Source: Crotophaga sulcirostris (Eukaryota > Chordata > Aves > Cuculiformes > Crotophagidae). From it: a DNA stretch of 64,000 nucleotides. Shown here piece by piece: positions 50,401 through 62,960 of this stretch. Each line of letters begins with the position of its first letter. Position 1 is the stretch's first letter. Made by a program: the position numbers and the translations under genes. The notes beneath the pieces were generated by a model, which was not told the DNA's origin, made no database searches, and saw only the letters and a list, made by a program, of their open reading frames with translations. The DNA is taken from the NCBI GenBank assembly GCA_013397455.1, contig VYZB01000276.1, forward strand, positions 240,146 to 304,145, read 5' to 3'.

Positions 50401-52659
50401 TTCCTGTGTATAAGCTGGGCAATATTCCCATCTCAAGACAGATTTTAGCCTGGGTTAGTCTTTCCTCTACTAAATTCCTTCTCTCCCCCTCAAAACTTTC
50501 TCCAACAGCAAATTATTTCAACAATAATTCCTCTTCCTTTTCCTTGCTATTCATTTTTCCACACCTCTCTTTTTTTTTTTCCCTACTCTTTCCTCGCTCT
50601 GTTTTTTCATGTGCTGCATTTATGGTGTCTGGTGATGGGAACTGCAGGGGAGATGTGATCCATCCTCTATTTGGAAAGCACTGCATATGTATCTGGAGCT
50701 GCCTACGTGGTTTGCTGTCACAACATCTCTCATGGTATTTTTTTATTTGATTTGTTTTTTCTCCCGCTGTTCCTGTATGATGCCTCCATCATGAGCTTGC
50801 AGAAAAAAACCTGAAGTAGCTAGTCTGCATTTTGCTCACGTTTTGTTATTTGATTATTTGCTCTTTCTCTTGTCTTCCATATATGCAAATGTGAAAATGT
50901 CAGTCCTGGGGATATAATAAGATGGTGTTCAATCTTCTCCTCTATATGTCACACTGTTTTAAATCGTGTAAGAGAAAAACTTACCTAGAGAATGGAAATC
51001 TGTGGTCTAGATTTTGTTATACTCCCAGCATATAAATCTGCATGGATCAGAGAGTTTATTCATATTGCCCTGGAAAAATGGGAATCATCATAGGGATTCT
51101 GACAGGACTCATCTAATGCTGGGGATACAGGTCTGCAGGGTTAGCTGCTGCTCTGAGTTCGTGTTCTTTTTCATCTCTTGGTTTTAACTTGTGAGAGGAA
51201 CTTGGTCCATCAGTACTCATTTTTTTAAAAAATAAAAGCAATCCTTTTGCCTCAGGAGAATGCTAAGACCTCATGGTATCTTTTCTGTATGTGCAATTTG
51301 CTCTTAGGTCATTACAGCACCTTTGCCATTTCGACAGTCAGCTCTGTGTCAGCTGGTGGTTGTGTTTCTGGCTGGAGGCGAAGGTATTTCCTTGCCACCC
51401 CGTGTGTCTGTGAGGGCACAGCTGCCTCAGGCTGGTTTGGTAGCTGTGTGCCATCACAAGGGCTGGCTCTGCTCCTCTCCTCCTCTGACCATTAGATGAA
51501 ATCCTAATTGTCAGGTGAGTTTAGAGGAAGAGCTTCCTTACAGACCACTTGTAAAAGTTCACACTTTTCTGGGAAGTGGTCAGTATGCTGCTTTGCTGTC
51601 AGAAACTGCCTGCTGGCTCTGGTAAGAGCTTGCAGGAAATGCACCAGGGAAGGGAAGCGAGTCTTTATGTGGACTTCTCTGATGCAGATTGCAGTGTGGC
51701 TCTGGTGCACCCCTCTAAAGCCAATCTATTCATAGCCTGACACCGCTGAGTGCATCCGCCTCCGCTAAAACCATCTTCTACCACTGCGGTGATTCACAAA
51801 ATGGATTTTGCTACTTGCGTATTTTTGGGAGAATGGAAGGGAAATTCATGGTTTTGATGTAGAAGAGCTCTCTCTCCGTACCAGCCTGGGAATGCTGCTG
51901 GCTGGACTTCTCATGCCTGCTGCGACTGGACTTTCTTCACAAATGTGATCTTGGTTAAGGCAAGCGAAATATTAATTTGTGAGGACGCGCCAGGAGACCC
52001 ATTTGTAAACCTCAGATCCCAAGGTACTGATTGCTAGACCCACAAGAGAAATTCTTAGCACTTAAACCAGTCAGAGGACAACAAGGTCTAAAAACTCTGG
52101 CTTTTTAGCACCCAAACCACCTTTGCAAAGTAAATTATAATTTTGGAAGCCACAAACTTGCATCAGCAGAAACTGGAAGAGATTCTGCTGGAGCTGGTGT
52201 GGAGGCGGTGGCCCAAAGCTGCAGCGTCCTCTGTGCATTGCTGTGGTCTGTGTTCAATATCTGTGTGTTTTAATCAAGTTTTCTCTGGCTGCCTTAGTTC
52301 CTTGATTAAAACCTCGTGTTGCCAGCAGCCCTCTCCTCCTCGCTCCCGAAACAGGAATTTGCAGAGCAGTCAGAAGAAGAATTCCCACTGGTTTCCATCT
52401 GCTTGGGATCCAAAGCCTTGAAAAGGAAACCCTTTTTCATGGTCTATCACATGTCATTTCAAAGATCCCTGAGATTTATCTAGCTATACCTTTCGTTCGT
52501 AGATCTGAAAGCATTTCAGACTACATTAAGAGATTTATAATCTACTGTGAAAACTGAGATGTGATCTTTGCATTGTCACTCAGCAAAACACATGGAAAAC
52601 CAGGGAGCTGAGAAATTCCCATTTATCTAGTGTTAGCTAATGCTCTTTAGAAATAGGTT

Positions 52660-52920
52660 TAAACTGGCTAATTATAAAAACACATATAGAGGAATTTATA
52701 TTGCATTTTATACACTTTTAATGTATTTTAAATTTTAAATTGTGGATTTAAAAAAGAAATCATCATTATCAATTCTGATAATTAAGTGCCTCCTTTGTAA
52801 GTATATTTGTTAGTACACTTTATAAGTCACTTGTAAATCAGAATTTATTTTGGTAACTATTCAAGTATGACAAAAATAATTTGCTAGCAGCTAATGTAAA
52901 GGCACATTAGGTCATGCCAT
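52660..52920. promoter_or_regulatory. Possible conserved AT-rich element
   Basis: Very AT-rich sequence with ctaattat, gataattaag, tataagtcac and a tail of gctagcagctaatg and taggtcatgcc (nuclear-receptor half-site-like). No coding potential. It may equally be plain AT-rich DNA. Confidence 0.2.
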
Positions 52921-53411
52921 AACAGCTGGACCAAGTCGGGTCTATCCGTTTTATCTTCCTGTTTCTAGCATTTAACCAAGAGCAGCTATTCAAACTTGCA
53001 TTATCATTTTATTAAGTTTCTACCTCTGTTTCAATGCCTTTTCTGAATACCTGTGTATGACAGAAAATTGAAGAGTAATTTTACTTTTCCAAAAGAATTA
53101 GAGACAAACACTTTAATGAGGACACCCTTTTACTTCAGGGCTTCTCTGCACATTCCACTTGAAAATGCACAAATAGCATGAGTTTAACAGCAGAAAAATA
53201 ATTATGAGGGATCAGTATTAACTGCAAATCTTGATCTTACATTTTATTTTTGAATGCTCTCTTCTTCCAAAAGTTAGATAATGAAGGCAGACTAAAGAAT
53301 ACAAGCTTGCTGCTGTATTTCTTAGCACACAAGTGACTTTGAAGCCAATCCCAGCTGTAATTGCACACCTACTGCAGAAGTGATCCAGATACTCTTCATA
53401 AAAAAATCACA

Positions 53412-53606
53412 TCACTGAAAGGGTGATTGGCCATTGGAATGCGCTGCCCAGGGAGGTCGTGGAGTCGCCAACCCTGGAGGTGTTTAAGGGAAGACTGGCT
53501 GAGGCACTCAGTGCCAGGGTTTAGATGATGGGTTGGTGTTAGTGTTGGGTTATAGGTTGGACTTGATGATCTCAGAGGTCCTTTCCAACCTTGTGACACT
53601 GTGATA
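53412..53606 (+). mobile_element. CR1 LINE 3' end
   Basis: The sequence follows the same pattern as the copy at 38738: cactgaaagggtgattggcc, 'tggaatgcgctgcccaggg', 'gtggagtcgccaaccctgg', 'ggttggacttgatgatctc', then tgtgacactgtgatac as a diverged 8-bp tail. It is 5'-truncated to about 195 bases. The two copies share many positions and are the same subfamily. Confidence 0.95.
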
Positions 53607-54339
53607 CATTTTGTCAGCAAATTGTCCTGGCTCCATGAGGAGGTTTGGACCAAATGCAAACCCTGCTGTAGCACCTAATGAAGCTGAGTGCCCTGGGGAA
53701 AAGGGGGACCACAGATGGTGGCGTTGCATGTTGTCCTGGTGTCCCACAGCAGCTGGAGGAAGGAACAGCTGCCCATTAAGGCCAGCTCAGAGGAGGTGCA
53801 GTGCTTTAGCTTTCCCCAGCAGTGTGCTCCACGGGTGGGGAGGGCAGGGGAGACATCTCTTCTGCTGGTTGGCCCTCATGCTGTGATTTTTGTTCTTTAG
53901 CCCTGAAAGACCATACTCTGAGGATATCCCTCTGACTGTCAATCACAGCTTTTCTCTTCTGCTGAGCATTTGTATTTTTCTGCCCAGCACACCTTCATGG
54001 GACACCTTTTCTTTGAGGTCTGCTTTTATAAACTGAAAAATAGTGGTAATGGTCCAGGAGAAATATTGCTGTCAGCTGTATCTTGCCCCAGTGTAACAAA
54101 CAGGCTGCCCTGGCAGCTGATCCCCTGGTTAGAGTGGCATAACTCCCATCCCTTTCTCTGCCTCAGATCATCCTCCACACGTGCATAGATAGTGAAACAT
54201 AATCTGGTGTATCTGAGGGAAGTTTGATGCTACAGGAGCTGAAGCACTGTACGTGCATGCTTTGTCTCCTACTGACAGCCTTGTCTATGTAAATAATATT
54301 AGGCACTAACAGGGAAAAATGTATGAAATGAAAATCTAT

Positions 54340-54620
54340 GATTATGCTCTTCATCTGTAAAGTAGTTTAAATAGTATCATTCCCGTCTGAGTATGTTATT
54401 TGGCATTAAAATCTCATAATAGGATTAGCCCATCACTCATAGACCCTGCAAGAATAATTTTAAAGGAAGTTATTTATATGGGGAAGCCAAGACACTTTTG
54501 CTTTTTATGGGCAGATAATGGAGAATGGAAAATGATTTATGCCAAATGGAAACAATTCCTCATAATTGCATGAAGTACTTAATATTCCATCTCCACCCCC
54601 ATGAACAGGAGACTGTCTGG
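54340..54620. promoter_or_regulatory. Possible conserved non-coding element
   Basis: An AT-rich block with ggattagccc (OTX/PITX-like GGATTA), tttttatgggcag and gatttatgcc (HOX/CDX-like), and cataattgcatg. There is no open frame. Enhancer function is only a possibility. Confidence 0.25.
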
Positions 54621-57600
54621 GTTTCAATTTATGGTTAATTTGTAATAATGATATATTAAATCTATCATGTATTCAGTTGCACTCTGAAATACAATGAAGT
54701 CTTTTCTCCTGAGAGTCATCTTCCAAACCCTCCCTAGCTCCTCGCTGTCAGTAGCATCACTTCCTTCCCTTACATCATGTGTCTCTAATCAATCAGCCTG
54801 TAACCAGGAGTCATACATTTAATCTGGCTACTATTTGGAAATTAAAGCCATGCATTCACATCTCTAGTAGAACAAAAATTCCTGAATGCACTACCTGTAT
54901 CCCAGGAGGGGAAAATACACTTTCATTCTGTTACAAGCTGCCAAGTAGCAACAGGTATAGAGCAGGGCAGCAAGAGCTGTTGTTGACAATATCTTCTGCC
55001 AGCAGGATTTTGTTGTTATATCAGAAGAGGAGAGGCTGGATGTGGAGCAGAAAGTGCTTGTGATTGTCTCCAGGCTGCTGTGCAGCCTGACACCCACTGC
55101 CAAGCACAGCTGGGAGCTCTGGCTCTTTAAAGGCACAACTTGAAGATAAATTGGGATCCGTTCTGTATCCAGCATCAGTGTTGGAGGAATTTACCTGGAA
55201 ATCAGTTTACATTACAGTGGTATGTTCATTTTCTGAAGCTTAAGGATCTTGGCTTGAGCTCTGAATAAAAATCCACAAACTTTAATTTAGTGGGATGGCT
55301 AGAAATTGGGACTCTGCCCTCCAGCAGACCTTGACATTAACCAGCTTCCCCACCATCTCTTCTTACCAGTGTAATTACAGCCTGAAGTGCTGCCAGAGTT
55401 TACGTGCCCAGGAGGGCAAGGAACTGATTTTGGAGGCTGTAGGAATGTAAACAGTCAGAAACATCAGAGCTGGAAATGCATAGGTTAGGCTGATCATTAG
55501 GAAACAAAAGTACAGGCTAGCAGAGAGATCTATGAGCTTTTCTTCATAATTTTCACAAGAAGAGGAGGAAGAAAGCAAAAAGCAATGATTCTTTCATTAT
55601 CAGGTCTGATAATTAAAAGCCCTGGCAGCTGTGCTGAAGAAACAAGTCTGCCCTGCCCCAGTGCTGATGGAACAGACTTCCTGCACGGGGAAACCCGTGG
55701 ATACTCCTGCAGGCTCCAAATAAGACCCTGAATGTTTATTCCAATCAAACAGACTATAAAAACACGAAGCCAAGACTAGAAACATCCACCACAGATATTC
55801 TGTGAGAAACCAAGATTGTGCCAGCCTGCCCACAGCGTGGGGTTGATGCGTTGTGCAGTGAGGATGCAACAGTGAAAGAGTTCCTGGGGTGGGGAGACGA
55901 GCAGGGGTGTTTGCTGCATGGAGGAGTTCAGTGGAAGGTCTGACCAGAGGCAAAAGCTGAGTCCTTTGTCCTCAGACAGAAGTCCAGAGCTCAGGCAAGG
56001 CACAGTCAGGCTGTCCAGCTCATCCCCCAGTACTTACAGAATAAACAAGACCATCCGTGGGGGAGACAGGTGGGGTGCAGGGCAGCAGTTATGCTTTTCC
56101 CTTTTCCTCTGACAGCTCTGCTAATCCCAGTCTAATGGGTGTGATGAGTGTAAGGCAGGTTTAATCAGCCTGTATAAACCATCCAAAGAGACTGTGGAAT
56201 GTTTTCTGTTACGTTTGGGGTAAAAAAGGGCAGCTCTGCACTAAGGTGTATTTTTAAATGAACCTTGTAGAACCCAGCACAAAATGACCAGAGTGTTCTA
56301 CCTCACTGCAAGGAGCAGATATGCCAAGTCTTTCCTTTACCTTGATTTTTCTAGGTCAAAGAAGTGCAGCCCATAATCTTAAAGGTCATTCTGGAGCACT
56401 CATAAGAAAAGTCAGACATGGAGAATGTACTCAGTCACAGTCAGATATGCAATTGGCTTTATAAATCAGTTCTCTGTGAGCCCAAAGATACTGAAAATTA
56501 CTGTATTATTTATAACCCCCCTGTGGAACCTAACTAAGCTGAGAAACATTCTCTCACATCTTTCAATTCTTTCCCAGAATGATACTTTCTGGACATTTAA
56601 GCAATTTTTGAGAATGACAGCTAGTTGCAATCTAGGAGTCCCTGCTAATTCTGAAGCATTCCTTGTTTTTAGAAAATATCTGAAGAACCCATCTGTTCCA
56701 TCTGTTTAAAACCCAATAAATCTTCTTGGTTCGTCTTGAATTAATAAAATACCTGGAAAATAGCTTTGCAAACATCATTGTGCTTGCAGGCATGCTCTCT
56801 CTGCACAGCAGAGCACTGGCCCTGAGCTTCCCAAAGCTTTCTCCAGGCTATTTTACCAGCACAAAGTCTCTGGCAGCCTAGCAGTGGGACGGGGCTTGGA
56901 GCAGGCTGAGTGTTTTATACTGACATTGTACAGTAATTCACAAGAACAAGTGTGTCAGTGAGAGTCTTGTTAAAAGAGTATGAGAGAGGCAGCTCCATTA
57001 TTGAGTACATACACACTGCAATTATTTATATTCACCAGGAACGTGGGGGATGCTTCTCTCCCAGCACAAAATTACTGCAATAGAAGTCTGAGCATTGGGA
57101 ATAAACCCCGTGTTTCCTGCAGACAGGAGTCTTGCACCTTTCTTATGCTCCTCCCTCCCCAGAGACAGGCCAGGGATGAATTTGCAATATTGATTATGTG
57201 GGACATAAGGGCATCAATTGTGATGCCTGAATTCAGTAGAAATCCACCATTATTAATAATAATCTCACTCAGCACTACACCCACACCCCTCCATGGTCCT
57301 TTTCTCACCCCTGCCTTTGCTGTTGCTCTGGTGATTTTTCCAGCCGTGGCTGATCCAGGCTACATCAATCTGTTAATGCTGTTTCTAAAGGCAGCCTCCC
57401 AGCTTTGGTTGTTCCTGGGAAGGGAGAAGCTGAACACAAGTCAGAAATGCAGCTGTTGTGAGCAGGCAGTCATCACGATGGATGAAAACTTAAACTTTCC
57501 TGTATGCCCTCCCATTCTTTCCAGTTTTTCCATCTCCTATCCTTTGCATTCATCAACCCTTTCATCCTGCTGCTGTGTTTAAGGTGGTGCCTATGGTCAG

Positions 57601-60600
57601 AACAGCCCTAGTCTCTTTGAGTTTGCATAATGGATGTTGACAGTAAATTGAACACTAAAGGGAGAGATTCAGTCCACAGCCACAGCCTGAGTGGGAAGTT
57701 TAATGGTTCAAAGACATCAAGGCAGTCTCTGCAGAAGGGGAGCATCTGGAAGAAATAATAATCAGAGGCTTGGGCAGCTGGTTAGCGCAACAGCGCTGGT
57801 TGGCGTGTTCTGAGCAGGTTGAGCAGTAGTGGAATGTTAAACTTGCCCTCTAATTTTGGACTGCTCTTGTCGATGCTAAAGGAGAAGTTTACTGGCCAAG
57901 GTGTCCCCTAAGCTGCTCAGAAACCTGCTGCCAGACCTTAGCTCCTTGTGAGTCAGAGTCAATCCTATTATTTCACTTAGTTATGTTTTTTCAAAACATA
58001 TGCAGAAGCAGTGGCTAGAACAAAAGGCAGTATTTATAAACGATGAAAACTGAATTATATAGGCATGCATATGTAGCTGATCATGTAATCCATTGGGTTT
58101 GTATTAATGTATTATATGATATTATAGACTTACGTATAGCCTGTATGCACATACACACACATGTACTTGCATATGGTTTATATATACAAACCATAACTGC
58201 ACTGTGTATCTGACTCCAGTTCTAGTAAGTCTGGTCCAAATGGCCAAGGGACATAGGAAAGCAACAGCTCTGTGTAGCAGCGGGTTCTTCAGGCTGTGCA
58301 TCTCTTAGGGTCAGCCCTGAAAAATAAAACTGCCGAAGGTTCCTGCTGCTACAGCAGCCTCGTGTTTCGTGTCATGCCTGCCATCAGAAGGGCCACCCAG
58401 ACAGGGCAGGAGGGCCCCTTACTGCTGCACACTGGGTGGAACAATGCTAACTCTTAGATGGGTGGATTGTCTGTGCCAGTAAGTCCTCTGCTGTTTTCTT
58501 TTACCTAAGAATACAATCACCCCAGTGTAGCTTTCAGCTGCTACCTGTGATGAATTAATACATTTCCCTTTTTCTCCAATTGCTAAACTTTGAGTGATGC
58601 TTCCCTTCACATCTAAGCCAGCACTGTGGCCCCAGCTGACGTGCAGCCTGGTGGGACACCCTGACTTTGCAGCCTGCATGTCAAGTGCCATCACACAAGG
58701 GTTAGCTGGTGCACCCAGCGTTCCTCTCCCCTGTCTGTGGGTTGGTGCTGGGGAGCACGTTACTGTATCCGTGGTGGGGACCAGGGGCTGCATCCTTAGC
58801 CCGTGCACATTAGCTGAGCTCCCTTCACGTTTACAAAGTGATGCCATTTTACACCAGTAGAGTAACTGTGTTGTTAAAGCCAGCTAATACTAGTGGAAGC
58901 TGTTAGATTTGACCCTACAGGCATTGTCTCGCTGGTGATAGCTGTGATCATGGGCTGCAGGTTGCCGTTATTCCCTTCTTATGGGGAAATCCTTTTTCCA
59001 ATAAGGAAGTCTCACTGATCCTTGCTCCGACACAGCACACCAGCTGGGTTGTATCCTGCCCAGTGGGCTGTCTCACAGCCCCACTGCCTGACCACAGGAA
59101 AACATCCGAGGGCGTTGCACTGGATTTATTTTCCCCAGCTTTTTTGCAGATGCACCCAACCCAAAATGTGATCTCAATTATTTTTGTCATCATCAGTGAC
59201 AGCTGTGATTCATCATCTAGTTTTATTTTCTTGCATTTAGTAACTTCTACAGAGCAGAAATATACTTCAGCTGCACATCTGTCAGCAAACCATAGTTCCT
59301 TATCCAAGTAAAAAAAATAACTTCATTTACTCTTGCTAACAAAGACATTTTCTAAAATGGGCTGTAAATATTTAGAATGAGTGTGTTGCTGTGTGATCTT
59401 TATATGCATCCTAAATATTTCCATCATTATGAGCTACACTAAAGAACTGAATTGAAATACAAGCTGCATGTGCCATCAAAGGAGCAAATGATAGCATCAA
59501 AGCCTTTTGTGGATGCACAGGGTAATTGCTCTTAGCACACTTCAGAAGTCAAACTATTGTAGCTTGACTAAAATTGCCATATATGTACTCAGGTAAATAA
59601 TAACCCTTTTAATGCAGAAAAGAAACAATCTAAAAAAACCCCAGTGTGTTGCTGGGGCTGTTTTATGTGCACTGGGAGCTCACACAGGGTCTGGCCAAGC
59701 CCACATCATTTGCAGCTGATGTTATGTCCCTTCCCTGCCTATAGAGAAGTCTCAGGACAGGCAGAGCAGAGCCTGAGCAGCTTTTCTCTCCCCGGGCTCA
59801 TCTCTGGGGCAGCACGTGGCACGTTTCTGTTCCAGTGCATCACACAGAGCCTGAGCCCCGGTGCGTGCCCTCAGCACAGGGCTGGAAGGTTTCATATGGG
59901 GGGACTGTGAAAAAAAGACCCCAAATGGTACTTGGATTTAAACATGGTAATGCAGTAAGAAAGGATAAAACATAAATATTCAAACCACACAAAACACTGT
60001 GCTTAGGTGCAAACACAAATGTCATTTATCTTTGACCTCTGCATAAATGGCAAAGTCACCTCTGCTGTTACAGATCATGAAGCTGTTTGGCTGCGCTAAA
60101 GTACCTGGTTTGGATTTGGGCTTTTGCTGCATCCTTTGATCTGTGTTCTGTTTAGTGATGCCTGGCATTTTACATGTGGTTACTTGTATATTCCAGGAAC
60201 ATCACCACCACATTACAACATTAAATAACATAACACACTTATTTTTCATTTCTCCTTTCTTTAGTTTTGTCTCTTAAAAACACTGTTGCGCTCAACAGAT
60301 CATCTAAATCATCAGTTGCCCATTAGCTTAATTCCATATTCGTCTAAAACAGACCCAGTGATGAGGAGTTATATTCTAACAGTACCCTCTTATTTTTATA
60401 TTACAGTAAAAACACGTTTTATGAAATAATCACTTCCCTCACTCACATTGTTTAAAAACCAGCTATTACATCCCAGCAAGTCTGCGATGAGGCTGACTTC
60501 AAAGGTTCCCATTGTCTGAACTGAAATGTAAAATAGAGCCAAAGAGCAAAAATAACGACAAATAAGCTGGAGGTTACAAATTTATTCACTACCAGGCTGA

Positions 60601-62679
60601 CAGTTTTTCTTTAAATAAAGTATTGTGGCTTGAATAATTTGGAGTAGAGTCAATAATGAGGCACCAGTGAGGAAATGCTGGGTGTGTGTTGGAGTGGTAG
60701 CAGCGGGGTCCTGTGTGGGTTGCATCAGGGTGGTGCCACCCCAGGGACATTAATTTAACGTTGTGCAAATGAGACGCGCGGAGCCCGATGAGTGCAAGCA
60801 AACGGTGTCGCTGCATCCCACCCACCTGCTTCTCAGGGCAGGGTTTGCCCCACAGCATGACACAGGTTGTGTCCAGTGTAAGAGGCTTCTCACACGCTGA
60901 AGTGACCGTTAACATTGCCTGAGTTTAAATTTAGTTCTTATTGAAATTGATTGTGGAGTTAAACAGCAGAATGTGACTTACTCAAAGGGATTTGTGTGTT
61001 TTGGTTAGGTTTTTTTTTCTCTTACTACAGTTGGCAAAGTCAATTGACTATTGACTAAAATATTTTCTAGTGGAAATGAGATTTTTTGTGTAAGCGATGC
61101 AGCAAAACCTGTTTTCTACCCATGGGTAGCTCTTAATTTTTAAAAGCAAAGTCAAAATTTCGTTTTGAATTTAAATTGGAATGGGAAGGATTTTTGTGGG
61201 AAACACTGCCCTGATCCCTCCTGGCAGCTGGAACTGTGATTTTTCCCATTGCTGCCCTCCTGGTTTGGTCTCTCCTACCCCGCACCAGTGGCTTTTCACA
61301 GAGGAGACCCTGGTGTGCTTGGCAGCAGACGCAGTCCGAGTGCAAAGCCCAGCACAAAACGGAGTGAGAGCAGGGGTGTTGGTGAACATTAGCCCTTTGG
61401 GGTTGATTTGCTGATGCTCTGGCTATACAGAGGACAAATGAGCCCTTGCAAGTGGCAGTGGGACATGGGGGCAAGTTAGGACCAGGTGGGTTTTGGCAGA
61501 GCTGGAACTGTTAGATGGTGCCTGTATCCACTCTGAAGCACACGGGGACGTTAACGGCAAGCACGACAAGAAAATCCATGGGGAAAATCTTCTCAGACCG
61601 GGGAAGTGTTGAGTTTGGGGCCATAAGTGTGGATTGACAATAAGAATAAAGTACTAAGTGTCTTTGCATTAAATGAGGACTAAACTAGGTAATGAATGAG
61701 TCAGTGGTATTTTGAGGAGACAATGACAGTGTGATATAAATCAAGTGTCATAGCTGCTACCTCCAGCAGGGCTCAGCTGAGACTGCACGCAGCCGCAGCT
61801 CTGGCATCTCCTTTTGTGAATATTTTCACCATCTTAGTTTAATGTAAGTTGCATGTATCTGGGATCTGCATAGGTTCAGATGGGGACAGGCATGAGCTAT
61901 GTATGGATTCATTAATGTATAAATCAATTAGCCTTTTCATAGTGATTATGTTCTGGAAATGGGCTCAGCTAATCACCACACCAGGGAGGGGGGTGAGTGA
62001 GTATGTCTGGCTGTTTTTATTGAGTAAAAAGAAGACAGCGCTGCACCTATTGCTATCTACTGATCATCTTTGATAGATGCCTGTCTCATTCATCTTTAAA
62101 TACCCAATATGGGATCAACAAGCTCCATATTATCTACTGCCATCATTCAGTTCTACAGTATCTACTTGGTTTTTTCAAAGTATCTGACATAAATCCCTCT
62201 TGCTGTGAAGTGAACTGATTTCTTCCAGTTTTATTCTTAGTGGAGGTGGAAAACAGTTGATTGTCTGTAAAATAACCTGTGAGGATTGTTACTGTCTTTC
62301 ATCTGTCCAGTTTTTTTATATGAAGCAAAGTCAATGCTTCCCAACTTTCCTCATACATCCTATTTTAGAAATATATTAACATTTCTCTGAATCTTTCTCC
62401 AGCTGTCTATTGTGTGGGTGCAAAATAACTGTATCAGCACAGATACAACATTCCTCCTAATACTTGGCAGGCCAAGCCCTTCCATAAATATTACAGCAAT
62501 ACCCTGCTTGTGCCTGGCTCAAACCAAGGGCTAATGAGCCTGTTGCAAAGCTCCCTCCTCCTCTGCCAAGATACTCGCAGTCGCTTCTGCTCTCTGTATC
62601 TGGCATTTGCTTTTGGGTAAATCTTTGCACATCAGAAGCAGCCCAGCAGAGGGGGTGCAGATCTCCTTTTAAAAATAGA

Positions 62680-62960
62680 GTTAAGAGATTATTTGCATCG
62701 AAACACATTAATTGCTTTTTATTCTTGAATCACCAAAGTTTCACTTTATAAATTAATGCTGGAGCTGTACCCGGGGCCACATGGCTGCTGTCAGCCAATG
62801 TCATCCGTGTGAACGCCGATTGAAATATTTGCTTTGCTGATGCTTGGAAACAGTCGGAGGAGCGGCAGTCCCTCATCAATGTTTAATCAGTGCTTAATGG
62901 GGCAATATTCTCTTTGACCTCTGATAGTGCTGCTTGAGCAAGAATTGCGAAAATCAGCCT
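62680..62960. promoter_or_regulatory. Possible conserved enhancer with octamer
   Basis: The block begins with a perfect POU octamer atttgcat (62691-62698), followed by cacattaattgc, ttataaattaatgc, gccgattgaaat, catcaatgtttaatcag and tttgacctctga. Homeodomain cores next to an octamer are common in neural enhancers. It has no coding potential and no repeat signature. Conservation is untested. Confidence 0.3.

Larger units (their letters stand above)
46827..53411. other. Intergenic stretch
   Basis: No gene was recognised. A T17 homopolymer lies at 49675-49691. Two AT-rich homeodomain-site-rich blocks are listed separately (47215-47420, 52660-52920). The rest shows nothing that I can name. Confidence 0.6.

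Noticed and set aside
57768..57835. tRNA-like stretch (cagctggttagcgcaa)
   Set aside because: Resembles a D-arm only; no B-box (ggttcgaatc) or acceptor stem pairing was found.
58172..58195. Inverted repeat tatggttt / aaaccata around a TATATA core
   Set aside because: Short, AT-rich and in an alternating purine-pyrimidine stretch where such pairs are expected by chance.
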